From contig JBOFMT010000016.1 of NCBI GenBank assembly GCA_051658525.1, positions 1-27,387 of the forward strand: DNA of 27,387 nt, read 5' to 3'. Position 1 is the stretch's first letter; every line of letters begins with the position of its first letter. Of the stretch, positions 15,238-21,956 are shown piece by piece. The notes under the pieces were generated by a model, which did not search any database, had not been told where the DNA came from, and was given only the letters and a program-made list of their open reading frames with translations. The position numbers and the translations under genes are program-made. Source of the DNA: JBOFMT01 sp051658525 (GTDB lineage Bacteria > Bacillota_I > Bacilli_A > Erysipelotrichales > Erysipelotrichaceae).

Positions 15238-16322
15238 TACTGGTTGCTAGTTTTGAATGCTTGAATTTTGTCAGCATCCAATTCTTGTAACATATGCAAT
15301 AACACACGACGTGCAGCTAAATAATCCTGCGTATCGATAATAGAAGAGTTGGTGTGAATATTACGAGCACACAAGCAAGCAGTTAAGGTTGGAATTCCAG
15401 CTTCAGTTTTATGAATTACACCAGCATCGGTACCACCTAAGCTATAGAATGGTTGGTAAGCTACTTCAAGTAAGTTACAAGTATCTACCAAATAATCTAA
15501 CAACATCGTATTTGGACGCATTACACGATCATGATAACGCATCAAAATCCCTTGTCCTAATTTTCCATTGGCTTCTGAATCACCCGATGCATCGTTGGCA
15601 GGGCTAACATCCAATACAATAGCTAAATCTGGTTGAATCATTTGCGCAGCCGTTTGAGCTCCACGTAATCCTACCTCTTCTTGTACCGTTCCACCAATGT
15701 ATAGATCATAAGGCAAATCAAGATCTTTTAATTGATCCAACAATTCAAGCCCCATAATCAAACCATAACGATCATCCCAAGCTTTTGATAACAAACGTTT
15801 TCCATTGTTCATGGAAACCAAAGGTCCATCGACTACGATCATATCGTTTGGTAAGATGTGTAAATCTTTAACTTCTTGTGCACTCGTACATCCAATATCA
15901 ACTAACATTTTGTCAATTTGCATCGGTTTTGCACGATCCGCATCCGTTAGCAAGTGTGGTGGAATGGAAATGATATTTCCTTTGAATTCCTCCCCTTTGC
16001 GATTGATCAAACGAATACGTTGCCCAAGTAAGGTTTGTTCCCAAATTCCACCAACTGGTAAAATTTTCAACAAGCCATTGTCTTGCACCGACTTGACGAT
16101 GAAACCAACTTCATCCATATGTCCACACAACATAACTTTTGGTGCATGTTCGCTTTTACTCTTTTTAAACGCGAAGACACTTCCTAAATTATCAAATACA
16201 AGTTCATATCCCATTGCTTTGTAATGTGCTTGCAAAGCACGAGATACATATTTTTCATTTCCTGCAATTCCTACCACTTGGGTAAGCTCTTGCATCCATT
16301 CCATTGTTTTATTTTCTAACAT
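15237..16322 (-). CDS. M42 family glutamyl/leucyl aminopeptidase (YtoP/FrvX type)
   Basis: The 361-residue metallopeptidase forms tetrahedral cytoplasmic particles in its family and removes N-terminal residues from short peptides. Metal and catalytic residues are visible. GHMDEVG (residues 67-73) supplies His and Asp, AWDDRYG the bridging Asp, and VQEEVGLRGA the catalytic Glu pair. LDVSPANDA follows, and NIHTNSS near the C-terminus supplies the last His. The length is standard. In B. subtilis ytoP lies in the same neighbourhood. With PepV upstream it suggests a peptide-degradation group. The Shine-Dalgarno GAGAGGG overlaps the end of trmB; the gap is 3 bases. Substrate preference cannot be read from the sequence. 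Confidence 0.92.
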   Translation of the reverse strand: MLENKTMEWMQELTQVVGIAGNEKYVSRALQAHYKAMGYELVFDNLGSVFAFKKSKSEHAPKVMLCGHMDEVGFIVKSVQDNGLLKILPVGGIWEQTLLGQRIRLINRKGEEFKGNIISIPPHLLTDADRAKPMQIDKMLVDIGCTSAQEVKDLHILPNDMIVVDGPLVSMNNGKRLLSKAWDDRYGLIMGLELLDQLKDLDLPYDLYIGGTVQEEVGLRGAQTAAQMIQPDLAIVLDVSPANDASGDSEANGKLGQGILMRYHDRVMRPNTMLLDYLVDTCNLLEVAYQPFYSLGGTDAGVIHKTEAGIPTLTACLCARNIHTNSSIIDTQDYLAARRVLLHMLQELDADKIQAFKTSNQ

Positions 16323-16325
16323 GTC

Positions 16326-16961
16326 CTACCCTCTCTTACGCCAAATAGCACGATAAATTGGTTGTCCTTTATCCATAAACTTTTGTTCGTATTCCGTAAT
16401 TTGATCTTCATCATGAGTTTCTCTTCTGAAATCAACAAATACTTCTTCTAGAACAAAATCATTTTGACCAAATTCCACAAGGGAAAATTCAAATAGTTTT
16501 TGATTATCGGTCTTCATAATAATTTGTCCATCGTTTGCTAGTAAGTCCATGTATTTCTTCAAGAAATTCGCATGGGACAAACGACGTTTGGAGTTACGAT
16601 TTTTTGGCCATGGATCCGAGAAGTTTAAGTGAAGCACATCGATTTCCCCTTTGGTAAACCAAGTTTCAATTACTTCCGCATCCGCACAAATAAAGCGCGC
16701 ATTATCCAGTGTATACTCACTCGCTTTTTTCAAAGCCAAAGCAGCTACATTCATATTTTTTTCAATTCCTACCCAACCTTCTGTAGGATATTTTTGACTC
16801 ATACCAATCCAGTAATCACCTTTACCGGTTCCAATTTCCACATGTAAAGTTTCACACTGTAGTAGTGTACGCCATGTACCTGCCATCACGGTTGGATCTT
16901 GGATACAACCTGTTGCCTCTTTGATATAATCTTCTGCCCAAGGCAATTTTCTCATTCTCAT
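16326..16961 (-). CDS. trmB: tRNA (guanine-N7-)-methyltransferase
   Basis: The 211-residue enzyme makes m7G46 in the tRNA variable loop with S-adenosylmethionine. VEIGTGKGDYWIGMS (residues 41-55) is the SAM-binding glycine loop, VGIEKN (64-69) the second motif, and LNFSDPWPKNRNSKRRL (112-128) the TrmB signature with the catalytic Asp. TDNQKLFEF is also conserved. The start at 16961 follows GAGG at a 7-base spacing. A second ATG two codons later is possible. The gene lies 22 bases after pepV with no terminator between them. It corresponds to ytmQ in the B. subtilis region. Confidence 0.95.
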   Translation of the reverse strand: MRMRKLPWAEDYIKEATGCIQDPTVMAGTWRTLLQCETLHVEIGTGKGDYWIGMSQKYPTEGWVGIEKNMNVAALALKKASEYTLDNARFICADAEVIETWFTKGEIDVLHLNFSDPWPKNRNSKRRLSHANFLKKYMDLLANDGQIIMKTDNQKLFEFSLVEFGQNDFVLEEVFVDFRRETHDEDQITEYEQKFMDKGQPIYRAIWRKRG

Positions 16962-16983
16962 AACATTTCCTCTATTCTAATAT

Positions 16984-18372
16984 TTATTTCGTAAGATTTA
17001 CTAACACATCACAGTAAATTTCAACTGCATTGTATAAATCTTGTAATTTCATTGCTTCATCTTTTTGATGTGGTCCACCAAGGAACTCTGTTGTTTCCAC
17101 TTTTGATAATGGGAACTCTGGTCCAAAGGCAACACAGTTTGGTAACTTACGCGCATACGTTCCTCCCCCCATCGTTAAGAGTGGAGTAAATGTATCACCG
17201 CTTACTTTACGGTAAGCTTGTTCCAACGTTTTAATAAATTCTGAGTTTGGATCCATAAACAATGGAACGACATGTTCGTGAACTAGTAATGCTAATTCTG
17301 GAGCATGTACATCCAGTTTGGCTTGTAAACCACTTGTAATCGCTTCTAAACTCGTATCGTTTGGATAACGAATATCTAAGGTAATGCTAGCTTTTTGATC
17401 TTCGATTTGAACAATACCTGGGTTCATCGTTAAGAATCCCATGTATGCTCCTTCAAATTCCATTCCAGCACCTGTTCCACGCCAGTCTTGTAACATCAGC
17501 GCACAAGCTTTCGCAAAACGATCTTGCATCGCACTTCCAACAAAATTTAAGATGTGGATGGCAGCATTGACACCATTATATGGCCAAGCAGCATGTGAGA
17601 AGACACCATCGATAAAGATATGTGCTCCTGATTCCAATTGTTCAACACGTCCTGTTAAGTTGTTGGCTTCTAAGTAGAAATCAAACGTTGCCTGTAAAGC
17701 TGTAGACCATTCACTAACGATTGCATCCGCTTTCCCAATTACGATATTAGGACGCGTTCCTGCGTTCATCTTCGTAATTTTTGTTGTTACTTCACCAGCA
17801 AGTTCCAAACGCAAGATTCCTTTTTCACCGTAAACAGCTGGGAAACTAGCATCTGGTACAATACCCATCGTTGGAATTTCTCCATGTTTTGCATAGTAGT
17901 CCATACATCCCATACCACTCTCTTCATCTCCACCAAAAATTAGTAAGATGCGGCGGTTAAGCTTGATTGCTTGTTCTTTGATTTTCTTTACCGCGTAGAA
18001 GGCAGCCATACTAGGCCCTTTATCATCCATAACACCACGAGCAAACATGTAACCATCGATAATTTCACCAGCTAGTGGTTCTTTGGTCCATCCTTCACCA
18101 ATTGGTACGATATCCAAGTGTCCAAGCACACCAATGCTTTCTTCACCTTCTCCATACTCGAGTACCAAAGCATAACCTTCATACTCTTTGACACGGAATC
18201 CTTCACGCAATCCCAGTTGTTTCATATATTCCATTGCTTGCGCAACACCTTCACCAAATGGCGCACCTGGTTTTGCTGTATCTGTATCTAAAACGCTATG
18301 CACGTTCAATAATCCTCTTAAGTCTTGAATAAAATCTGTTGTTTCATTTTGTTGTAATTTCATCCATTCCAT
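16984..18372 (-). CDS. pepV: Dipeptidase PepV (M20 family)
   Basis: The protein is a zinc dipeptidase that hydrolyses unspecific dipeptides in the cytoplasm. The chosen start, ATG 18372 (MEWMKLQQNE), follows AGAGGTG and gives 462 residues, the PepV length. A longer in-frame opening to 18495 has no such support and would run through the promoter. Zinc ligands and catalytic residues are visible: GHLDIVP (His85, Asp87), GVMDDKGP (Asp116/117), GGDEESG (Glu150/151) and a C-terminal MGGGTYARKLPNCVAFGPEFP. It heads the long run that ends at tyrS. A cre-like site and an extended -10 lie upstream, so it may respond to carbon state. Confidence 0.94.
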   Translation of the reverse strand: MEWMKLQQNETTDFIQDLRGLLNVHSVLDTDTAKPGAPFGEGVAQAMEYMKQLGLREGFRVKEYEGYALVLEYGEGEESIGVLGHLDIVPIGEGWTKEPLAGEIIDGYMFARGVMDDKGPSMAAFYAVKKIKEQAIKLNRRILLIFGGDEESGMGCMDYYAKHGEIPTMGIVPDASFPAVYGEKGILRLELAGEVTTKITKMNAGTRPNIVIGKADAIVSEWSTALQATFDFYLEANNLTGRVEQLESGAHIFIDGVFSHAAWPYNGVNAAIHILNFVGSAMQDRFAKACALMLQDWRGTGAGMEFEGAYMGFLTMNPGIVQIEDQKASITLDIRYPNDTSLEAITSGLQAKLDVHAPELALLVHEHVVPLFMDPNSEFIKTLEQAYRKVSGDTFTPLLTMGGGTYARKLPNCVAFGPEFPLSKVETTEFLGGPHQKDEAMKLQDLYNAVEIYCDVLVNLTK

Positions 18373-18392
18373 TATCATCACCTCTTTCTCAT

Positions 18393-18401
18393 ATTTTAGC
18401 A
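18393..18401 (-). promoter_or_regulatory. Extended -10 promoter for the pepV run
   Basis: TGCTAAAAT on the minus strand is an extended -10. Only a T-rich, poor -35 precedes it. The start would be near 18386, leaving a leader of about 14 bases with the pepV Shine-Dalgarno. Confidence 0.5.
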
Positions 18402-18468
18402 TAATTAGGATAATAAAAAAACGAAATCGACATAGAAACTCGAGTTTTTTTGAAAATTTTTCACTAAT

Positions 18469-18482
18469 TGTAATCGCTTTTA
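18469..18482 (+). promoter_or_regulatory. cre-like CcpA operator upstream of pepV
   Basis: TGTAATCGCTTTTA on the plus strand fits the B. subtilis cre consensus TGWAANCGNTNWCA at 13 of 14 positions. With two more bases it becomes TGTAA-N6-TTACA, a symmetric site. It is centred about 90 bases upstream of the predicted pepV transcript start, a distance at which CcpA tends to activate rather than block. ccpA lies in the same gene run. Confidence 0.5.
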
Positions 18483-18500
18483 CATTTTTTATCACATAAA

Positions 18501-18518
18501 TTCACAAACAGCTGTGAA
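18501..18518. repeat. Inverted repeat TTCACA-N6-TGTGAA in the pepV upstream region
   Basis: Two perfect 6-base arms surround AACAGC, about 17 bases from the cre-like site. It is the size of a dimeric repressor site but matches no operator I know well. It could also be a chance palindrome in AT-rich DNA. Confidence 0.35.
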
Positions 18519-18566
18519 ACTTGGAAATTATCCGCGATTCTTGTGCTCAACAAGCGCAAAAGTGCG

Positions 18567-18590
18567 AAAAAAAAAGGAGTTAAACTCCTT
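18567..18590 (-). terminator. Rho-independent terminator that contains the stop codon of the GrpE-like gene
   Basis: AAGGAGT, loop TTA, ACTCCTT gives a perfect 7-bp stem followed by nine T. The TAA stop of the gene (18582-18580) spans the loop and the adjacent stem base, so the last codons form the 5' arm. Confidence 0.9.
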
Positions 18591-19272
18591 GTCCTAATAC
18601 TCGTTTTTCATAGACGCAAACTTTTGCTTTGCGTACAATTAAGCCACTGCGCTTGTCACCAAGTCCAATTGCTAAAACGTGGTAAATCTCATTGTCTTTT
18701 TCCACATCGTCGTGCACCAAACGTTCTCGCACTTCCATACTTACAGGATCAAAGCGTGCTCCATTTTCAGGAACAATACGAAATAGTGATAGCTTTTCTA
18801 GTAACGCATCCAGTGTATGTGCTATCGCTGCAGACGTAGTTGCTTCGTTTGCCAAGACTTGAATATGATCATACAGTGCATCCAGTGAAATTGCATGTGT
18901 TTCATTAGCTGATAATCGAGAAACTTCATCTTCTACAAGTGCTAGATCTTCAATGTGCATCGCATCCATTTCTACTTCTTCTTCAATAAACTCTTGATCA
19001 CGATACTTTAAGTTGTACGCAACTAGGGTTTGAATCCACTCCAAGCGTTTTAAAATCTTACGTGTTTTACGTGCATTGTTACTTGCTTGTGCGGCTTGTA
19101 AGTCTTTGATATAGTCCTGTAATATCAAATCCAAAGCAACCGTATGTTTGGTTGTACTACGCAGTTTCAAACGACTATAAAAATAGGAAATTCGAATTTG
19201 CCCCAAAACAAGCATCATTTGAAATCCCAATAAAATCCAAAAGATAATGAAAAAATAAATAAACTCTCCCAT
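18580..19272 (-). CDS. Membrane-anchored protein with GrpE-like C-terminus, function unknown
   Basis: The 230-residue protein is not assigned to a known gene. Residues 4-24 (FIYFFIIFWILLGFQMMLVLG) form one membrane helix. A long helical, charged region follows (about 40-160). Residues 165-222 read like the beta domain of the nucleotide exchange factor GrpE: ENGARFDPVSMEV, an acidic middle, NEIYHVLAIGLG, then LIVRKAKVCVYE. GrpE has GExFDPxxHEAV, an acidic stretch, VxxVLQKGY and RxIRPAMVxV in that order. This suggests a membrane-bound partner of a DnaK/Hsp70 protein, but the resemblance is by eye. The gene is monocistronic, with a strong Shine-Dalgarno (AGGAGGGG), an extended -10 promoter and its own terminator. 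No chaperone gene lies nearby. Confidence 0.75.
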   Translation of the reverse strand: MGEFIYFFIIFWILLGFQMMLVLGQIRISYFYSRLKLRSTTKHTVALDLILQDYIKDLQAAQASNNARKTRKILKRLEWIQTLVAYNLKYRDQEFIEEEVEMDAMHIEDLALVEDEVSRLSANETHAISLDALYDHIQVLANEATTSAAIAHTLDALLEKLSLFRIVPENGARFDPVSMEVRERLVHDDVEKDNEIYHVLAIGLGDKRSGLIVRKAKVCVYEKRVLGQGV

Positions 19273-19295
19273 GATTCCCCTCCTAATACCACCAT

Positions 19296-19304
19296 ATTAT
19301 AACA
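19296..19304 (-). promoter_or_regulatory. Extended -10 promoter for the GrpE-like gene
   Basis: TGTTATAAT on the minus strand has a weak upstream TTCTCA at an 18-base spacing as possible -35. The start would be near 19289, giving a 17-base leader with AGGAGGGG. Confidence 0.7.
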
Positions 19305-19339
19305 GTATTTCAAGTATTTGAGAACCTTTTGTAACTACA

Positions 19340-19369
19340 GCAGCTGCTTTCTTAAGAGATGTTAGCTGC
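19340..19369. repeat. Inverted repeat GCAGCT...AGCTGC after the ABC transporter operon
   Basis: Six-base perfect arms stand 18 bases apart, 8 bases after the permease stop. In minus-strand transcripts no T tract follows, so it is not a standard terminator. It could be a weak transcript end or a 3' stabilising hairpin. Confidence 0.35.
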
Positions 19370-19377
19370 ATTTTGCC

Positions 19378-20202
19378 TTAGTTTGTCAGTTTACGATAGC
19401 CATAACAAAAGAAGAAGCAAATAAAATTCACCATAACAATCGTTGCTCCACTTGGAAAATTTAAGACAAAACTTGCTAATACACCAATGATGACACAAAT
19501 TAACGATAGCACCACAGCATACACAATGGTTGCTTTAAACCCTTTGGATAATTGCAGTGCACTGACACATGGAAAGATGATCATACTACTAATGAGCATT
19601 GTTCCTAGTACTCGAATACCAAGCACAATCGTAATCGAAGTTAATACCGCAATCAAAAGGTTCATGCGATTCACGTTAATCCCACTTAATTTCGCAAACT
19701 CCTCATCGTACGTAATCGCAAACAAGTCGTGATAATAAACGACAACTAGCACTACCACAACGAGTGCTAATAGGAGCGATAGCCCAACTTCAAAACTAGA
19801 AATTACCAAAATACTACCAAATAAATATGAAAACAAATCGACATTAAACCCTTGAGCGACACTGGAGATGATAACCCCAAGCGCAAGTGCTGCAGAGCTA
19901 ACCATACCAATCGCACTATCACCATGCAAGCGTCCACTTTCGCTTAGTTTCAAGATCAAAACACTAGCGATTGTAACGAGTGGAATCGATAAAAGAATCG
20001 GAGATTGTTGCAACAACAAAGCCAAAGCAACTGTCGCAAAACTAACATGTGCAAGTCCATCTCCGATCATTGCATATTTCTTTAGCACCAAGAATACACC
20101 AAGTGTGGCACTGCACAAGGCAATTGTTGCCCCAACCAACAAGGCGCGTAACATAAAATCATATTGAAACGCTTCATAAACAAGCTCAATTACATTATTC
20201 AT
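19378..20202 (-). CDS. Metal ABC transporter permease (ZnuB/AdcB type)
   Basis: The 274-residue membrane protein of the ABC-3 permease family has about eight membrane segments. Typical signatures are GVFLVLKKYAMIGDGLAHVSFATVALAL (residues 35-62, with the MIGDGLAHVSF motif of metal permeases), a YDEEFAKLSGINV cytoplasmic loop that contacts the ATPase, and VLGTMLISSMIIFPCVSA. It would form the channel for Zn2+ (or Mn2+) import. The start overlaps the ATPase stop by ATGA, with a GGGGGA Shine-Dalgarno. No clear terminator follows, only an inverted repeat at 19340-19369. The metal is not decided by the permease. Confidence 0.92.
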   Translation of the reverse strand: MNNVIELVYEAFQYDFMLRALLVGATIALCSATLGVFLVLKKYAMIGDGLAHVSFATVALALLLQQSPILLSIPLVTIASVLILKLSESGRLHGDSAIGMVSSAALALGVIISSVAQGFNVDLFSYLFGSILVISSFEVGLSLLLALVVVVLVVVYYHDLFAITYDEEFAKLSGINVNRMNLLIAVLTSITIVLGIRVLGTMLISSMIIFPCVSALQLSKGFKATIVYAVVLSLICVIIGVLASFVLNFPSGATIVMVNFICFFFCYGYRKLTN

Positions 20203-20897
20203 ACGTTTTCCCCCTGCAATAAGTCATCGTGTTTTTGCGAATAATAATCAATGAAGTTTCCAAAGTAATACCCACTACTATCAAGGTATAACAAGCGATC
20301 TGCTTGTAGTTCCACACTAGTTAAGTCGTGGGTAACCAAAAGAATGGTCATACCTGCAAGATTTAGTTGTTTGATAATCGCATAAAAATCCTTACGAATC
20401 AAAGGATCTAGGGCACTGGTTGGTTCATCTAAAATTAACAATTCTGGATTCCCAACGAGTGCACGAGCCAAGAGGACGCGCTGTTGTTGCCCACCCGATA
20501 AATCACTCATCTTTTGTTTTTGTAAATGTTGGATTTGCAAGGATGCAAGTGAGGCATCAATCACACTGTGATCTTCTTTGCTGATACGCTTAAACCACCC
20601 TTTTTGCCCTAACAGACCAGTTGCTACTACCTCTTCTACCGTGGCTGGAAAATAAAGATCGTTTCGCATTACTTTTTGTGGCAAGTAGCCAATACGTAAT
20701 TTTTTCTCACGCATTACTTCCCCATCGTAATCTTGTAGGATGCCAGAAATAATTTTAACTAATGTTGTTTTTCCAGCTCCATTGGGCCCTACAATCGCAA
20801 TATAATCTTGTTTTTCAATAGTCAAGCTAATATCACTTAAGACTTTGACCTTGCCAAAACTCATACCCAAATTTTGTAACTCAATTAGTGGTGACAT
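20199..20897 (-). CDS. Metal ABC transporter ATP-binding protein (ZnuC/AdcC type)
   Basis: The 232-residue ATPase has a Walker A GPNGAGKTT (residues 37-45), Q-loop YLPQKV, ABC signature LSGGQQQR (133-140), Walker B LLILDEPTSALDP (153-165) and switch His in LLVTHDL. It powers the permease encoded next to it. The order solute-binding protein, ATPase, permease within one operon is standard for ZnuACB/AdcABC/TroABC transporters. The start at 20897, after AAAGGAGGG, overlaps the 3' end of the binding-protein gene by 17 bases. The overlap with the permease is 4 bases. Confidence 0.94.
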   Translation of the reverse strand: MSPLIELQNLGMSFGKVKVLSDISLTIEKQDYIAIVGPNGAGKTTLVKIISGILQDYDGEVMREKKLRIGYLPQKVMRNDLYFPATVEEVVATGLLGQKGWFKRISKEDHSVIDASLASLQIQHLQKQKMSDLSGGQQQRVLLARALVGNPELLILDEPTSALDPLIRKDFYAIIKQLNLAGMTILLVTHDLTSVELQADRLLYLDSSGYYFGNFIDYYSQKHDDLLQGENV

Positions 20898-21858
20898 ATC
20901 CCAAACCCTCCTTTAATTTTTCTATGTTTCCTCTCATCAACTCAATAAAACTAACCTCGTCACGCAGTTCTTGTTTGGTAATGTTATGAGCAGAGTGTAA
21001 GACTAACATCTTAGCTCCGGTTTCTTCTGATAAAATCGATGCGACTTTTGGATCGACGATTTCTTCATAGTAGATGGTTTGATGTGTTTGTGTTTTCATC
21101 TCCTTGATGATTGCTACCATCATTTGCGGTGTTGGTTCCGCATCCGGTGCAAAACTTCGATAAGGCGTAATAAAATCCATCCCATAGCGTTTTGCGAAAT
21201 AACCAAAGGCAAAATGCCCACCAAAAACGATGGTTTTATTTGCTAAGCCTGCAATTGCTTCTGCAAAGTCGGTATCCAAGCGTGCTAATTCTTGTTGGTA
21301 AGCTCTTGCATTTGTTTCAAAGGTACTTTGATAGAGCGGTGATGCTTGTAAGCCAGCAAGGATGTTATCGACCATTCTACTCGCTTTTGCCATATCCAGC
21401 CAAATATGTGGATCTTGTTCTTCCACGACTTCCTGGCCTGCTTGTGGCAAGGTATCTTCCATTTCGATGTTTACACTTGCATCTACAATACGTACTGGCT
21501 CAAGACTTGCAGCCGCTGCAACGCGTTTGGCCCATGGCTCCATGACATCACTCGTATAAATAAATAAGTCCGCCTTTGATAATAAAACAATGTCGCGTGG
21601 TGTTGGCTCATATGCATGAGCTTCCACACCAGGAGGTAATAGCAGTACCACATCCGCAGCATCCCCTACCATTTCTTTAACAAAATCATAGGTAGGAAAA
21701 AGCGTTGTTACAATGAGCATGCGATTTTCTTTTTTTTGGATGAGGGCATCTTCTGCTAGCCTTGCTTGCACCATACCCCCAAGTAAAAATACGACCAGAA
21801 TCAAAAGACTGAAAAACCCAATGCGGTTTTGTTTTTCTCGTTGTTGTTTTGTTTTCAT
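20881..21858 (-). CDS. Metal ABC transporter substrate-binding protein (ZnuA/AdcA/TroA cluster)
   Basis: The 325-residue protein belongs to the cluster A-I metal-binding proteins. Metal ligands are probably His81 (GVEAHAYEP), His151 (DPHIWLD), His215 (GGHFAFGY) and an acidic residue near 280. The three-His set is typical of Zn2+ binders, though Mn2+ cannot be excluded. The His-rich loop found in many ZnuA/AdcA proteins is absent, and a short acidic run (QEVVEEQDP) stands there instead. The N-terminus (MKTKQQREKQNR then IGFFSLLILVVFLLGGMV) is a secretion signal or uncleaved anchor with no lipobox cysteine, unusual for a Gram-positive binding protein. It is the first gene of the operon, with GAGGGAG before the ATG. 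Confidence 0.92.
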   Translation of the reverse strand: MKTKQQREKQNRIGFFSLLILVVFLLGGMVQARLAEDALIQKKENRMLIVTTLFPTYDFVKEMVGDAADVVLLLPPGVEAHAYEPTPRDIVLLSKADLFIYTSDVMEPWAKRVAAAASLEPVRIVDASVNIEMEDTLPQAGQEVVEEQDPHIWLDMAKASRMVDNILAGLQASPLYQSTFETNARAYQQELARLDTDFAEAIAGLANKTIVFGGHFAFGYFAKRYGMDFITPYRSFAPDAEPTPQMMVAIIKEMKTQTHQTIYYEEIVDPKVASILSEETGAKMLVLHSAHNITKQELRDEVSFIELMRGNIEKLKEGLGYVTTN

Positions 21859-21869
21859 ATCTCCCTCAC

Positions 21870-21885
21870 AAGTGCTATTGCACTT
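21870..21885. promoter_or_regulatory. Perfect 16-base inverted repeat at the metal-transporter transcript start
   Basis: AAGTGC-TATT-GCACTT (plus strand) has perfect 6-base arms. It begins about 2 bases after the predicted transcript start and ends just before the Shine-Dalgarno of the binding-protein gene. It could be an operator for a metal-sensing repressor (Fur/Zur, DtxR/MntR or MarR/AdcR type) or a 5' hairpin. It does not match an AdcR or Zur box as I remember them. Confidence 0.5.
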
Positions 21886-21893
21886 CTTACTTT

Positions 21894-21921
21894 ATTATTC
21901 CACAGAATAAAAAAAACGCAA
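21894..21921 (-). promoter_or_regulatory. Probable promoter of the metal transporter operon
   Basis: TTGCGT (21921-21916), a 16-base spacer and AATAAT (21899-21894) lie on the minus strand. The -10 matches 5 of 6, the -35 only 3 of 6. A weak promoter would suit a regulated operon. Confidence 0.5.
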
Positions 21922-21928
21922 ATTTAAC

Positions 21929-21955
21929 AAAAAAAAGGAGCATTTGCTCCTTTTT
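21929..21955 (-). terminator. Rho-independent terminator after pnp
   Basis: AAAAAGGAGCA, loop AA, TGCTCCTTTTT followed by more T is a strong stem right after the pnp stop. Confidence 0.92.
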
Positions 21956-21956
21956 G

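Noticed and set aside
15805..16224. 139-residue open frame antisense to the M42 aminopeptidase
   Set aside because: It is a low-complexity Cys/Ser-rich shadow with no start signals. The opposite strand holds a clearly conserved enzyme.
18373..18495. In-frame N-terminal extension of PepV
   Set aside because: It would cover the promoter, the cre-like region and AT-rich DNA. PepV length and the AGAGGTG site support ATG 18372.
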